NCBI GenBank assembly: GCA_902796835.1
Contig: CADBQP010000037.1
Location: 89,827-153,826 of the forward strand
Length of the DNA stretch: 64,000 nucleotides
Direction of reading: 5' to 3'
DNA from: an uncultured Bacteroidales bacterium
Lineage (GTDB): Bacteria; Bacteroidota; Bacteroidia; Bacteroidales; Bacteroidaceae
Shown here: piece after piece, positions 36,430-45,556 of the stretch
How the letters are laid out: each line of letters begins with the position of its first letter
How positions within the stretch are numbered: position 1 is the stretch's first letter
Made by a program: the position numbers and the translations under genes
The notes under the pieces: generated by a model
What the model was told of the DNA's origin: nothing
The model's input: only the letters and a program-made list of their open reading frames with translations
Database searches by the model: none

Positions 36430-37173
36430 CTATTTTTCAAAGTGCTGATAGTCTTTGAGCGACTGCCACGCACCACCCCACTCAAAGCCACGTTCCGTAA
36501 ACAGGCGATGACACAAGTCGCCACGAGTGAGCTTATAGGAAAAATGAGCCTTGCGGTTCAAATAGGCCCTGGCGCTGGCGGGCTGCACAAAGCGCTTTCC
36601 GCCCCGGAGAAGGCGCACATAAGGATTATAGAGCGGGTTGATGTCGACCGCCATACCGAGCGCGTGGCGTGAAAGCCTGGAAGAGCCGGCCACAGGGCGG
36701 AAGCAAAAACACGAAGTGTTGTTATGGCTCATCGAGCGCTCGTCGTCGGCATCGTAGTCGTCGATGAGCTGCATGCGCTCTATGGGATAATTCTGCCGAT
36801 AGAGCTCCCTGAAAATCTCTACGAGCTCGGCGGCAATCCTGGCGTTGCAAATCATTTCGCCAAGGCGTACCTGGCCTTTCACATCGACGTGGAGGAGTTT
36901 CAGATAGCGCAGGTCGGACGGAGAAATGTGCGGATTGGGCACATAGGATTTGCCCGTGATGCGCCGCATCACCCCGCTGTCGATCGCGCAAGCCACAAAG
37001 CAACGCTCCTCGCCAAAAGTCTTCACAGCCTCGCGACTCACCACGCTACCCACTGCCCATCGCTGCAGCCGCGCCACGTCGGCGGCCACACCAGGGCGCA
37101 CCGCACTCAACGCAACGGGCTGCAACAATAGCAGCAGGGCCCACGAAAGGGCACAATGGCGCAAACTCTTCAT
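36430..37173 (-). CDS. M15-family peptidoglycan peptidase
   Basis: A 247-residue exported protein (signal peptide near LLLLLQPVALSA). The zinc site of the M15 family is visible: SRHALGMAVDINP supplies His and Asp, and DYQHFE near the C terminus supplies the last His. Domain and size fit D-Ala-D-Ala or L-Ala-D-Glu peptidases that trim peptidoglycan stem peptides. The frame can extend to a TTG at 37188; the ATG at 37173 is preferred. It lies 22 bases after the metalloprotease gene on the same strand. Confidence 0.82.
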   Translation of the reverse strand: MKSLRHCALSWALLLLLQPVALSAVRPGVAADVARLQRWAVGSVVSREAVKTFGEERCFVACAIDSGVMRRITGKSYVPNPHISPSDLRYLKLLHVDVKGQVRLGEMICNARIAAELVEIFRELYRQNYPIERMQLIDDYDADDERSMSHNNTSCFCFRPVAGSSRLSRHALGMAVDINPLYNPYVRLLRGGKRFVQPASARAYLNRKAHFSYKLTRGDLCHRLFTERGFEWGGAWQSLKDYQHFEK

Positions 37174-37195
37174 CGGCGCACGAGGCAAAAAGAAA

Positions 37196-39595
37196 TTATC
37201 GGCGCATTATCGTCATCTGACCCCCGCCCTGATTTGACAACTTGTGGTCGAGAGCCGTCTGAATGTAGTCGGCAAGGCTGGCAAGGTGGGCATCGTCGGC
37301 ACGGGCGTCCATGCGCTTCTTCAGCTCGCGCAGGGTCTGAAGTACCTCGGCACGATAGGGATCAGTGAGCGACGCACCCTGATACACTTCGACGAGTTGA
37401 TCCACATAGGTGGCCTGCAGCATGCGACGATATTCGTCGGTGGTGCCCATGTCGCGGAAGAGGCGCTTCGTGAGTTCCGACAAATAATCCTTCACGGGCA
37501 GCTCCTTGTTCAGCATGGCCAGCTTCGCTTCATTGACAAGCATAGCAACATTGGCAACACCAATGTTGCGAGCCACGTTCGAGGGTTTGCTCGCATAGCG
37601 GGCCACATAGTCTTCGGCATAGAGCCACTTGGGCTCGTTGAACACCTCTTCGTCGATAAAATCGAGGGCGGCCAGCTGCTTAGCACGGGGTGTGAAGGAA
37701 TAAACGGCGCCCTGCTCGTCGGGAGTCTTGTAGTCTTGCTGAATGCCGCCGATATGGTTGCGCACATGGCCTACATAGCGGTTAAACTGTCCGATTATGT
37801 TTTCATAGACGCCCTGCAAGTTCGACCCGTGTATGTCTCCGCTCGAATATGTCCAGGCGGGAATTTGCTTGATTTCGCGCTTTAGGTTTTTGATGCCGTA
37901 CTTGCTGGCTTTCACAGCGTCGTCGCCGAGGTCTTCGGTCTGACAGCGTGGGTCGGTTCGCTTAGCTTCTCCGTCGCCCCACCACAGCCGGCGGTTCTGG
38001 CGCAGGCGGTCGCCAATGTAGCGTTCCATTTCCCAATGGTCGCTCACGTCATCGTAGGCACCAAACATGGGACGATAGCCCCACTCTATGGCCCACTTGT
38101 CGTAGTCGCCGATGCGCGGGAATATACCTGCTTGGCCGATGCTGTCTTCTGGCTGGGCCACGTAGTTGAAACGCGCATAGTCCATGATTGAAGGCGTATG
38201 CCCGTGGGCTTCGACCCATGCTTTGTTTCGCAAACTATCCACTGGTACGGTCGAAGATGAGCCGAAGTTGTGGCGAAGTCCGAGCGTGTGGCCCACCTCG
38301 TGGGAGGAGACGAAACGAATGAGCTGACCCATGAGCTCGTCGTCGAAGCGCATCTTGCGGGCGGCTTCGTCAATACTTCCGGCCTGTATCATGTACCAAT
38401 CGTGCACGAGGTTCATCACATTATGATACCAGCAGATGTGGCTCTCTATGATTTCGCCGCTGCGGGGGTCGCTTACGTGGGGGCCATAGGCGTTCTCGAT
38501 GTCGGAGGCGAGGTAGCGAATCACACTGAAGCGGGCATCGTCCATCGACATGTCGGTGGCGGAGTCGGGCCATTCCTCTGCGCGAATAGCGTTCTTCCAT
38601 CCGGCTTGCTCAAAGGCCGCCTGCCAGTCGTTGACGCCGTCGATGAGATATTTGCGCCAGCGCTTGGGAGTTGCGGGGTCAATGTAGTAGACAATGGGCT
38701 TCTTGGGCTCAATTAGCTCGCCGCGCTTCATTTTTTCCATGTCGGTGCTGTCTTTGGGCTCAAGGCGCCAGCGGGCAATGAAGCGCTTGCCGGCCACACG
38801 CTGCTGGAAGTCGTTGAACTCCACGTGGTTGTGGGTGAAATAGCCTACGCGGGGGTCGAACAGACGTCCCATCATGGGCTTTTCGGGAAGCAGCACAAAC
38901 GAATGGTTGAGCTTCATCGTGACGCGTCCCGTCGAGGTGGCAGGCACGCCGCTCGTGGGCGAGCAGGCAAATGTGTAGGTTACGCGCACTTCGGTGTTGG
39001 TAGGAAATGTTTTAATGTCGTCAATGAATGTTCCCCCAGGGTAAGGACTTTGCAGGCCCCACTGCTGGCGTGCGCGCTGCGGCACGGTGAGGGCGGCGCT
39101 GGCGCTGGTGAAGAAGCCGCCCACTTTGATTTTTATGTTCGGGCCGGCCTCGTTATCTATGGGGAACGAAGCAATGATGGGTGCCTCGTTTGAGATGACT
39201 ACGGCCTTGTTGATGGCATCGAGCGTGTCGCTGCTGTTTACGAACATGTCGACGCGAAGCAGCAGCGAGCCGTTAGAGGCTTTCTCGAAGTAGACCACTT
39301 GCTGGTTTACTTGCTCACCGCCGTAGGAGCTGGCGCCGTGGGGCACCGAAATGAAGCGTGTGGTAGTGAGCATGCGGCGCCCGAGCAGCGACTTGGGCAC
39401 TTCGAAAAACCACTCCTTGCCCTGCTTCGTCACGTTAATCAGTCCCTTTTGGTTTACGGGCTTTTCGGACGATTTGGCTTGCTGGGCAGCAGGCCCTGCC
39501 GCGGTCTTTCCTTGATTTTGCGGCGCGGCCTTCTGGGCCATGGCGCCGGTGAGAGCACTGCCTAACATGAGGAGTGCGAGAAGATAGGTTTTCAT
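37196..39595 (-). CDS. Large zinc-dependent metalloprotease (DUF5117/DUF4953 type)
   Basis: A 799-residue exported protein with signal peptide MKTYLLALLMLGSALTGAMAQ. A family-typical N-terminal region (EWFFEVPKSLLGRRMLTTTRF) comes first. The zinc motif HEVGHTLGLRHN, an extended HExxHxxGxxH, lies near residue 440, and a Met-turn-like SIMDYARFNYV follows about 30 residues later. These proteins are common in gut and oral Bacteroidales, but substrates are unknown. The upstream frame to 39706 has no signal peptide and is not used. Confidence 0.85.
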   Translation of the reverse strand: MKTYLLALLMLGSALTGAMAQKAAPQNQGKTAAGPAAQQAKSSEKPVNQKGLINVTKQGKEWFFEVPKSLLGRRMLTTTRFISVPHGASSYGGEQVNQQVVYFEKASNGSLLLRVDMFVNSSDTLDAINKAVVISNEAPIIASFPIDNEAGPNIKIKVGGFFTSASAALTVPQRARQQWGLQSPYPGGTFIDDIKTFPTNTEVRVTYTFACSPTSGVPATSTGRVTMKLNHSFVLLPEKPMMGRLFDPRVGYFTHNHVEFNDFQQRVAGKRFIARWRLEPKDSTDMEKMKRGELIEPKKPIVYYIDPATPKRWRKYLIDGVNDWQAAFEQAGWKNAIRAEEWPDSATDMSMDDARFSVIRYLASDIENAYGPHVSDPRSGEIIESHICWYHNVMNLVHDWYMIQAGSIDEAARKMRFDDELMGQLIRFVSSHEVGHTLGLRHNFGSSSTVPVDSLRNKAWVEAHGHTPSIMDYARFNYVAQPEDSIGQAGIFPRIGDYDKWAIEWGYRPMFGAYDDVSDHWEMERYIGDRLRQNRRLWWGDGEAKRTDPRCQTEDLGDDAVKASKYGIKNLKREIKQIPAWTYSSGDIHGSNLQGVYENIIGQFNRYVGHVRNHIGGIQQDYKTPDEQGAVYSFTPRAKQLAALDFIDEEVFNEPKWLYAEDYVARYASKPSNVARNIGVANVAMLVNEAKLAMLNKELPVKDYLSELTKRLFRDMGTTDEYRRMLQATYVDQLVEVYQGASLTDPYRAEVLQTLRELKKRMDARADDAHLASLADYIQTALDHKLSNQGGGQMTIMRR

Positions 39596-39623
39596 AAATG
39601 TAAGGTTTGATATGGTGATTATT

Positions 39624-40328
39624 CTATATGCTGAGAAGGATTTTCTTGAAGCTTTCATACGACTCGTCGAGCCGGCTGTGTTGCCAGGGCTCCAATCGTA
39701 GCGCAAATGTAATGCCTATATTTTTAACGTCAAAGTATTTGGTGATAATACTTGCTGAATTCATTGAAAGCCTGTCGGCTTTTCTGAGAAGGGCCTGCAC
39801 CACCCTATGCAGGAATGTCTCGTCGGCCTCCATGAGCTTGCATGTCTGGAAAAGCAGGTAGCAGCCGAGGGGGGTGGAAAGGCGCAAAAGGGCTGCAGCC
39901 TGGGTTTCGGCATTGCCACGGCCAAAGAGTCTGAGCAGGAGGCGGCCGTCGGCAGGATTCGTAGCCAGGGGTAGCAGGGCTTCGAGCGTTTTGCGACAAT
40001 CGATGTCGGACGGAGAGGTGTCCAAATAGGCTTTGAGAAAATCTGCATCCAAAGTTTCTACTCCTTTCTGTATCAGCGAAGTATATCCCTTAAGGAAAGT
40101 GCCGAGATAGGCTTTGCTATTGGTGGGCACGAGGCCCAGAAACAAGCGGCGGAAGGCTGCTGTGTTATTCATGCTGGGCAGCAAGTCGTCGCCAAGCAGG
40201 GCCCCGGCGTCGCGAAAGCTGTCGCGCGAGAGGTCATTGAGCAGCGCGAGCAAACCGGCTGCGTCGCCTGTTTCGACAAAGGGGAGCAAACGGCGGCGAA
40301 GAAAGGGATTGTGCACACGATGTAGCAT
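39624..40328 (-). CDS. Conserved-looking protein of unknown function
   Basis: A 234-residue protein that I do not recognise. It is predicted to be mostly alpha-helical, with no signal peptide or membrane segment, and has leucine-rich helices that could form a HEAT-like solenoid (AAGLLALLNDLSRDSF, CRKTLEALLPLATNP, AAALLRLSTPLGCYLLFQTCKL). The ATG at 40328 is chosen; the frame extends to a TTG at 40376. It lies downstream of rlmD across a palindromic array and 28 bases upstream of the metalloprotease start. Confidence 0.65.
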   Translation of the reverse strand: MLHRVHNPFLRRRLLPFVETGDAAGLLALLNDLSRDSFRDAGALLGDDLLPSMNNTAAFRRLFLGLVPTNSKAYLGTFLKGYTSLIQKGVETLDADFLKAYLDTSPSDIDCRKTLEALLPLATNPADGRLLLRLFGRGNAETQAAALLRLSTPLGCYLLFQTCKLMEADETFLHRVVQALLRKADRLSMNSASIITKYFDVKNIGITFALRLEPWQHSRLDESYESFKKILLSI

Positions 40329-40377
40329 GAGGCGGTAGGTTGTTTTGAGGTTTTTTAAGTGTGGGCGCAGGGGCAAA

Positions 40378-40482
40378 AAGGCGTCCCGGAGATATTTCCG
40401 ACAAGCTCGGAGATATTTTAAACTGTCGGGCCAACAGTTTCGACGACTGCCGCGATGGTTTTTGTCACTGGGGCGACAAAGG
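40378..40482. repeat. Palindromic array (g): five units between rlmD and the unknown gene
   Basis: Centres are 40388 and 40409 (B), 40430 (C, AACTGTCGGGCCAACAGTTT), 40451 (A) and 40472 (A-like right half GCGACAAA), all 21 bp apart. Three or four different core types share one register. The two flanking genes lie on the same strand. Confidence 0.85.
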
Positions 40483-40517
40483 CTCTCTGGGCGGCTGCGG
40501 CTTTCACAGAAGCCAGT

Positions 40518-41936
40518 TTAGCGACGGATGAGGAGCACCACGTTTTCCACATGGTGGGTGTGGGGAAACATGTCGACGGGCTGCACGGCCTCCACTTTGT
40601 AGTCGGCATTGAGCAACTGGAGGTCGCGGGCCTGGGTGGCGGGGTTGCAGCTCACGTAGACGATTCGCTTCGGAGCGGCAAAGAGGATGGTATCGACCAC
40701 GTCCTTGTGCATGCCTGCACGCGGCGGGTCGGTGATGATGACGTCGGGGCGGCCATGCTCTTCGAGGAACTCGCGAGTGAGGATGTCCTTCATGTCGCCG
40801 GCGAAGAACGATGCGTTATCAATTTGGTTGAGCTCAGCATTTACTTTCGCATCTTCGATGGCCTCGGGCACGTATTCTATGCCCACCACGGCGCGCGCCT
40901 GTCGTGCCACGAAGTTGGCTATGGTGCCTGTGCCCGTGTAGAGGTCGTAGACAAGCTCGCTGCCCGTGAGCGCGGCAAACTTGCGCGCCACGGAATAGAG
41001 CTCGTAGGCCTGTTCCGTGTTGGTTTGATAGAAGCTCTTGGGACCTACTTTGAAGCGCAGGCCCTCCATGGTTTCGTAGATGAAGTCTGTGCCGGCGAAG
41101 GTTTGAATGTCGAGGTCGCCCACCGTATCGTTGGCTTTCAAGTTGTTCACATAGAGCAGCGAGGTCACCTCAGGAAATTTCTCGCTCAGGTGTTGCATCA
41201 GTGCCATGGCCTCTTGTTGCTCGTGCTGCGACGTCCAGTGGAACTGCATGAGCAGCATGAGTTCGCCGGTGGCCGAATTGCGCAGCATCATGCCGCGCAG
41301 CAACCCCTGTTGTGCCCGCAGGTCGAAAAAGCTGAGGCCGTGGTCGAAGGCATATTGGCGTATGTCGTTGCGAATGCGGTTGTTGACATCGTCCATGAGG
41401 TAGCAGTGGTCTATGTCGAGTATCTTGTCGAAGGCACCGGGTATGTGGAAACCCACGGCGTTCATGTTGTCGAATACAACTCCGCTGGAAATTTGCTCAA
41501 GTGTAAGCCATTTTTTATTGGAAAAGCCAAACTCGAGCTTGTTGCGGTAGGCGCGTGTGTGCCTGCTGCCGAGAATGGGCATCACCTCGGGGAGCTCCAC
41601 TTTTCCGATGCGTGTCAGTGCATCGACCACTTGCTTTTGTTTGTAGCGCAACTGCTCTTCGTATTTCAGACATTGCCACTTGCATCCGCCGCATGTGCCG
41701 AAGTGCTGGCAAAAGGGCTCCTCGCGCAACGGGGAACGCTCATGAAAGCGAACGGCTTCGGCCTCGGCATAGCTATGCTTCTTGCGGCGCACCTGGAGAT
41801 CGACCACATCGCCCGGCACCACATAGGGTGCAAAGACAACGAGGTCGTCGACGCGTGCCAAGGCCTTGCCTTCGGCTGCGACATCGGTGATGAGAATTTT
41901 TTCGAGCAGTGGGAGTGGTTTCTTCTTGCGAGCCAT
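40518..41936 (-). CDS. rlmD: 23S rRNA (uracil-C5)-methyltransferase, RlmD/RumA family
   Basis: A 472-residue protein. It has an N-terminal TRAM-like beta domain, an iron-sulfur cysteine cluster FCQHFGTCGGCKWQC, then a SAM-binding Rossmann fold with VYDLYTGTGTIANFVA, IITDPPRAGMHKDVVD and the catalytic loop IVYVSCNPATQARDL with the nucleophilic Cys. It methylates a conserved uracil of 23S rRNA at C5; position specificity (1939 or 747) is not fixed by sequence alone. The ATG at 41936 is chosen over an extension to 41975 that would overlap the mutY end. Confidence 0.92.
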   Translation of the reverse strand: MARKKKPLPLLEKILITDVAAEGKALARVDDLVVFAPYVVPGDVVDLQVRRKKHSYAEAEAVRFHERSPLREEPFCQHFGTCGGCKWQCLKYEEQLRYKQKQVVDALTRIGKVELPEVMPILGSRHTRAYRNKLEFGFSNKKWLTLEQISSGVVFDNMNAVGFHIPGAFDKILDIDHCYLMDDVNNRIRNDIRQYAFDHGLSFFDLRAQQGLLRGMMLRNSATGELMLLMQFHWTSQHEQQEAMALMQHLSEKFPEVTSLLYVNNLKANDTVGDLDIQTFAGTDFIYETMEGLRFKVGPKSFYQTNTEQAYELYSVARKFAALTGSELVYDLYTGTGTIANFVARQARAVVGIEYVPEAIEDAKVNAELNQIDNASFFAGDMKDILTREFLEEHGRPDVIITDPPRAGMHKDVVDTILFAAPKRIVYVSCNPATQARDLQLLNADYKVEAVQPVDMFPHTHHVENVVLLIRR

Positions 41937-41971
41937 AATTATATAAATACGGTGTAGGGGAAAAGGAGTGT

Positions 41972-42991
41972 TCACATTTTTTCGAGCAGCAGCTCAACCA
42001 GGCGCGGCACGGCGTAGTTTCCCAGTTCGGTCTCGTCGGTCCAGACGTAGCCGTCGGGGGCCTTGAAATCTGTCGGCACATCGGCCACATAGAAGTCGGC
42101 ATAGAGGCGGCGGTGGGTGAGCACGTGTTTTTGCTGTAGCGCCACGGTGCGCAACATGGTGGCCTGCCCTACGACGGGGAGGTCCATGAGTTCGCCGGGC
42201 GAGGGTTGATGGGGAAATTCGGCCAGGTAGGGCTCATAGAGTCCCCGCCAAATGTCGTTGCCCGCACGGCGGTGCCAAAGCACATGGCCGTTTCGGCGCA
42301 CGTAGACGTAAACGAAAAATCGCGTCGCCACGGCCGTGCGGCGCGACTTGAGCGGATATTTCGTTTCTTCGTGGGCGGCATGGGCCATGCACTGGGCCGC
42401 GAGCGGACATTCGCCGCAATGGGGCGAGAGGGGTGTGCACACCATGGCTCCAAAGTCCATGATGGCCTGATTGTAGAGGCCTGGGCGCTTTTTGTCGAGC
42501 TGCTCTTGCGCAAGCTTTGCAAAAGTGCGTTTGCCCCTGGTGGTATCTATGGGCGTGGCAATGGCAAAGAGACGCGAGAGAACGCGATATACGTTTCCGT
42601 CGACCACGGCACAGGGCTGATTATAGGCAATGGAGCAAATGGCTGCCGCCGTATAGTCGCCCACCCCGCGCAGGCGGCGCACTTCGTCGTAGGTTTCGGG
42701 AAAGCGGCCTGCGGCAACTATTTGCTGCGCTGCCGCATGCAGGTTGCGCGCCCGGCTATAGTATCCCAACCCTTGCCACAGTTGCATCACCTCGTCCTGG
42801 GAGGCGGCGGCAAGGGTTTCGACATTAGGAAAACGGTTTACGAAGCGCTCATAATAACTGCGCCCCTGCTCCACCCGGGTTTGCTGAAGGATGATTTCGG
42901 AGAGCCACACGCGATAGGCACTCGGCTCGTTGCGCCACGGCAACTGCCGATGATGGAGTGCATACCACGCTTCGAGTTTTTCTTTAATCAT
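41972..42991 (-). CDS. mutY: A/G-specific adenine glycosylase MutY
   Basis: A 339-residue glycosylase that removes A mispaired with 8-oxoguanine. N-terminal QLPWRNEPSAYRVWLSEIILQQTRVEQ holds the catalytic Glu. The helix-hairpin-helix LRGVGDYTAAAI and the catalytic Asp of VVDGNVYRVLSR follow. The iron-sulfur cluster is CTPLSPHCGECPLAAQC, and the C terminus is a Nudix-like 8-oxoG recognition domain. Its start overlaps the manC stop by 8 bases. In many relatives mutY stands next to ssb; here it sits with manC and rlmD. Confidence 0.96.
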   Translation of the reverse strand: MIKEKLEAWYALHHRQLPWRNEPSAYRVWLSEIILQQTRVEQGRSYYERFVNRFPNVETLAAASQDEVMQLWQGLGYYSRARNLHAAAQQIVAAGRFPETYDEVRRLRGVGDYTAAAICSIAYNQPCAVVDGNVYRVLSRLFAIATPIDTTRGKRTFAKLAQEQLDKKRPGLYNQAIMDFGAMVCTPLSPHCGECPLAAQCMAHAAHEETKYPLKSRRTAVATRFFVYVYVRRNGHVLWHRRAGNDIWRGLYEPYLAEFPHQPSPGELMDLPVVGQATMLRTVALQQKHVLTHRRLYADFYVADVPTDFKAPDGYVWTDETELGNYAVPRLVELLLEKM

Positions 42992-44045
42992 GGAACAACT
43001 TGATGCGTTGCTCCTCAGAAAGTTTGCAGATAAGCAATTGTCCGTCTTGCTCGGCCACTATGAATCCGTCGAGGCCTTGCACCACTACCTGTCGGGCTTC
43101 TGTGGTGTGGACAATACAGTTGTGGGTGTCAAAGAGCCTGATGTCGGCTCCAATGGCGGCGTTGCCGTGTTCGTCGCGAGGGCTCTGCATGAGCAGGGAA
43201 CTCCATGTGCCCAAATCGCTCCAGCCAAAGGATGCAGGATATACGAAGATTTCTTCTGCATGCTCCATGATGGCGTAATCGACGCTGATGCTCTCGCACG
43301 TGGCATAGAGTTTGTCGATGGCCTCCTGCTCCTGCTCTGTGTCGAAGAGGGGAAGGAGTTTTTCGAAGTCGCGCGACATTTTAGGCTGATAGACCCTGAA
43401 GGCATTGATTATGGTTCGGATGCTCCAGACGAAGATGCCCGAGTTCCAAAGGTAGTTGGGCTGCTGCACATATTGGGTGGCCACATCGAGCGAGGGCTTT
43501 TCCTTGAACGAATCGACGCGATAGAGATTGCGCTTGCGCGAAGAGGGATAGCTGAGGTCGGCTTTGATGTATCCGTAGCCTGTTTCGGGGCGCGAGGGCT
43601 TCATGCCAAGCGTGACGATGGCGTCGGTTTCGGAGGTGAACTCCAGGGCTTCTTTGATGGTTTTGCGAAAGGTGGTCTCGTCGGTGACGATGTGGTCGCT
43701 CGGAGCCACTACGACGTTGGCCCGGGGGTTGCGCTTCTTTATTTTCCAGCTGACATAGCACACGCAGGGTGCCGTGTTGCGACGGCAGGGCTCGAGCAAT
43801 ATGTTTTCGCGGGGCACGTCGGGCAGCTGTTCGGCCACAATGTCGGCATAGGCTGCCGAGGTGACCACCCACACGTTGCTCTTTGGGACAAGGTCGCCGA
43901 AACGCTCCACAGTGAGCTGGATGAGTGTTTTTCCGCAGCCCAGAATGTCGATAAACTGTTTGGGACGCTGCTCGCTGCTCATGGGCCAAAAACGGCTACC
44001 CACGCCACCAGCCATTATGACAAGGTGATTGTTCTGTTTTTCCAT
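42984..44045 (-). CDS. manC: Mannose-1-phosphate guanylyltransferase
   Basis: A 353-residue nucleotidyltransferase that makes GDP-mannose. It starts with the signature MAGGVGSRFWPMSSEQRPKQ and includes LGMKPSRPETGYGYIKAD, WNSGIFVWS and FGWSDLGTW. It is a single-domain form without the C-terminal isomerase of bifunctional ManC/AlgA. GDP-mannose feeds surface glycans and protein O-glycosylation in Bacteroidales. It is translationally close to mutY (8-base overlap). Confidence 0.93.
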   Translation of the reverse strand: MEKQNNHLVIMAGGVGSRFWPMSSEQRPKQFIDILGCGKTLIQLTVERFGDLVPKSNVWVVTSAAYADIVAEQLPDVPRENILLEPCRRNTAPCVCYVSWKIKKRNPRANVVVAPSDHIVTDETTFRKTIKEALEFTSETDAIVTLGMKPSRPETGYGYIKADLSYPSSRKRNLYRVDSFKEKPSLDVATQYVQQPNYLWNSGIFVWSIRTIINAFRVYQPKMSRDFEKLLPLFDTEQEQEAIDKLYATCESISVDYAIMEHAEEIFVYPASFGWSDLGTWSSLLMQSPRDEHGNAAIGADIRLFDTHNCIVHTTEARQVVVQGLDGFIVAEQDGQLLICKLSEEQRIKLFHD

Positions 44046-44076
44046 TGTGGCTGTTTTTTTTACGTTTGGTTTTACT

Positions 44077-44460
44077 TTACTTTTTATCGGCCTCGTTCAC
44101 ACCCTGGAGGTAGAGGCGCACCACCTTGTTCGTGGCGTTGGAATGAACAGTGACTACCTTCTTAAAAGGTCCGTGAAACTTATTCTTGCCATTGAACACC
44201 ACGGTCACTTTGCCGCTTTCGCCTGGGGCGATGGGCTTATCGGTGAAACTGGGCACGGTGCAGCCACACGAAGAGAAGGCTTGTTGAATGATGAGAGGCT
44301 TGTCGCCGGTGTTGGTGAAATTGAAATCCACCTGCTGTGGCTGGCTCTCCTTAAAGGTGCCGAAGTTGTGGCTCGTCTTGTCGAATTTGATGACGGCCTG
44401 TGCCGATGCAGCGCTGAAACCAGCGGCGAAGAGCACAATGAGAAGGAGTATTTTTTTCAT
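44077..44460 (-). CDS. DUF1573 exported protein
   Basis: A 127-residue protein with signal peptide (LLIVLFAAGFSAASAQ) and an immunoglobulin-like fold typical of DUF1573: IKFDKTSHNFGTFKE, then FTNTGDKPLIIQQAFSSCGCTVPSFTDKPIAPGESGKVTVVF, with the conserved SCGCT cysteine pair. Function is unknown; the family is widespread in Bacteroidota envelopes. It has its own strong promoter and leads the manC-mutY-rlmD run. Confidence 0.88.
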   Translation of the reverse strand: MKKILLLIVLFAAGFSAASAQAVIKFDKTSHNFGTFKESQPQQVDFNFTNTGDKPLIIQQAFSSCGCTVPSFTDKPIAPGESGKVTVVFNGKNKFHGPFKKVVTVHSNATNKVVRLYLQGVNEADKK

Positions 44461-44501
44461 GACGTTAATGGATTATTCGTTACACGAGTGCATTATTTTG
44501 G

Positions 44502-44533
44502 CAAAAATACGCAGAAAGCAAAAATATGACAAA
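44502..44533 (-). promoter_or_regulatory. Predicted promoter of the DUF1573-manC-mutY-rlmD genes
   Basis: On the minus strand TTTG (44530-44533), a 20-base spacer and a perfect -7 TATTTTTG (44502-44509). A second overlapping TATTTTTG lies at 44519-44526. Confidence 0.65.
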
Positions 44534-44655
44534 ACTTTGCGTTGTTTTTTCCATTTTTGAGTACCCGCAACGGCACGAAATACTAAAAAAGCTCAAGATT
44601 GTGCCCCAAATCATAAAGTTTCTCAAAAAAAAGTCGGAGAAGTGCTATTTTAGAT

Positions 44656-44663
44656 TACTTTTG
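44656..44663 (+). promoter_or_regulatory. Predicted -7 element for ruvC
   Basis: TACTTTTG, a perfect TAnnTTTG, without a clear -33 box. If used, the four-unit palindromic array (h) would be inside the 5' untranslated leader of ruvC. Confidence 0.5.
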
Positions 44664-44731
44664 CAAATAAATAGACGGCACCCCAGCCTAACCGGCTGCG
44701 CCATGGGCCAAGAACAGTCCTAAGGCATAAA

Positions 44732-44815
44732 AAACAATCGCGGCGACAGTTTAAAATAGCTCGGAGATATTTTAAAATAGCTCGGAGATATTTCTGACGA
44801 CCTCCGAGGTTGTTT
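44732..44815. repeat. Palindromic array (h): four units upstream of ruvC
   Basis: Centres 44742 (A), 44763 and 44784 (B, identical 21-base repeats) and 44805 (B', GACCTCCGAGGTTG), each exactly 21 bp apart. The array lies in the divergent region between the DUF1573 gene and ruvC. Apart from it and the two promoters, nothing else was seen in 44461-44862. Confidence 0.85.
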
Positions 44816-44862
44816 CACAGCCTTTAGAAAGCAAAATCCTATGCTGCGCCGCCCTCAGATTT

Positions 44863-45543
44863 ATGTCGCAGACAGAGCATCAGACATCGGCTGCCACATC
44901 GGCCACAGGGACCCGAAAGACTCCTCGCGTGGAAGCCGAAAAGATTATCCTTGGCATAGACCCTGGCACCAACGTGCTGGGCTATGGTGTCTTGTGCGTG
45001 AGCGGCAGACAAGTGAAGATGCAGGCCATGGGCGTGATAGACCTGCGTCGCGTGAAGGATGTTTACCTGAAACTCGGGCGCATTCACGAGCGCGTGATGG
45101 GCATCATCGACTCCTTCTTGCCCGACGAGGTGGCCATTGAGGCTCCTTTTTTCGGCAAAAACGTGCAGAGCATGCTCAAGCTGGGACGCGCCCAGGGTGT
45201 GGCCATAGCTGCGGCCATCAGTCGCGACATTCCCATCCATGAATACGCACCGCTGAAAATCAAGATGGCCATCACCGGAAACGGACAAGCCAGCAAGGAA
45301 CAAGTGGCCGGCATGATGCAGCGCATGCTGAGCATACCCGAAGAATCAATGCTGCCCTACCTCGATGCTACCGACGCGCTGGCAGCCGCCTACTGCCACT
45401 ACCTGCATCAGAACAGGCCACAAACAACCTCGGGAGCGCCGCGTTCGTGGGCACAACTGGCCCAGAAACAGGGACGGCTGCCAAAGGCCGGCGCCACGGC
45501 CCCCAACGAAAAACTCATGAAACTGCTTAAAACAAAAAAATAA
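44863..45543 (+). CDS. ruvC: Holliday junction resolvase RuvC
   Basis: A 226-residue RuvC, somewhat long because of an N-terminal extension of about 25 residues and a C-terminal basic tail. Acidic active-site residues are seen in [35 protein letters not shown] and [13 protein letters not shown]. It cuts four-way junctions after branch migration by RuvAB. The ATG at 44863 is used; initiation at a non-ATG codon closer to the core is possible. Confidence 0.95.
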   Translation: MSQTEHQTSAATSATGTRKTPRVEAEKIILGIDPGTNVLGYGVLCVSGRQVKMQAMGVIDLRRVKDVYLKLGRIHERVMGIIDSFLPDEVAIEAPFFGKNVQSMLKLGRAQGVAIAAAISRDIPIHEYAPLKIKMAITGNGQASKEQVAGMMQRMLSIPEESMLPYLDATDALAAAYCHYLHQNRPQTTSGAPRSWAQLAQKQGRLPKAGATAPNEKLMKLLKTKK

Positions 45544-45556
45544 TACACACTAAGAT

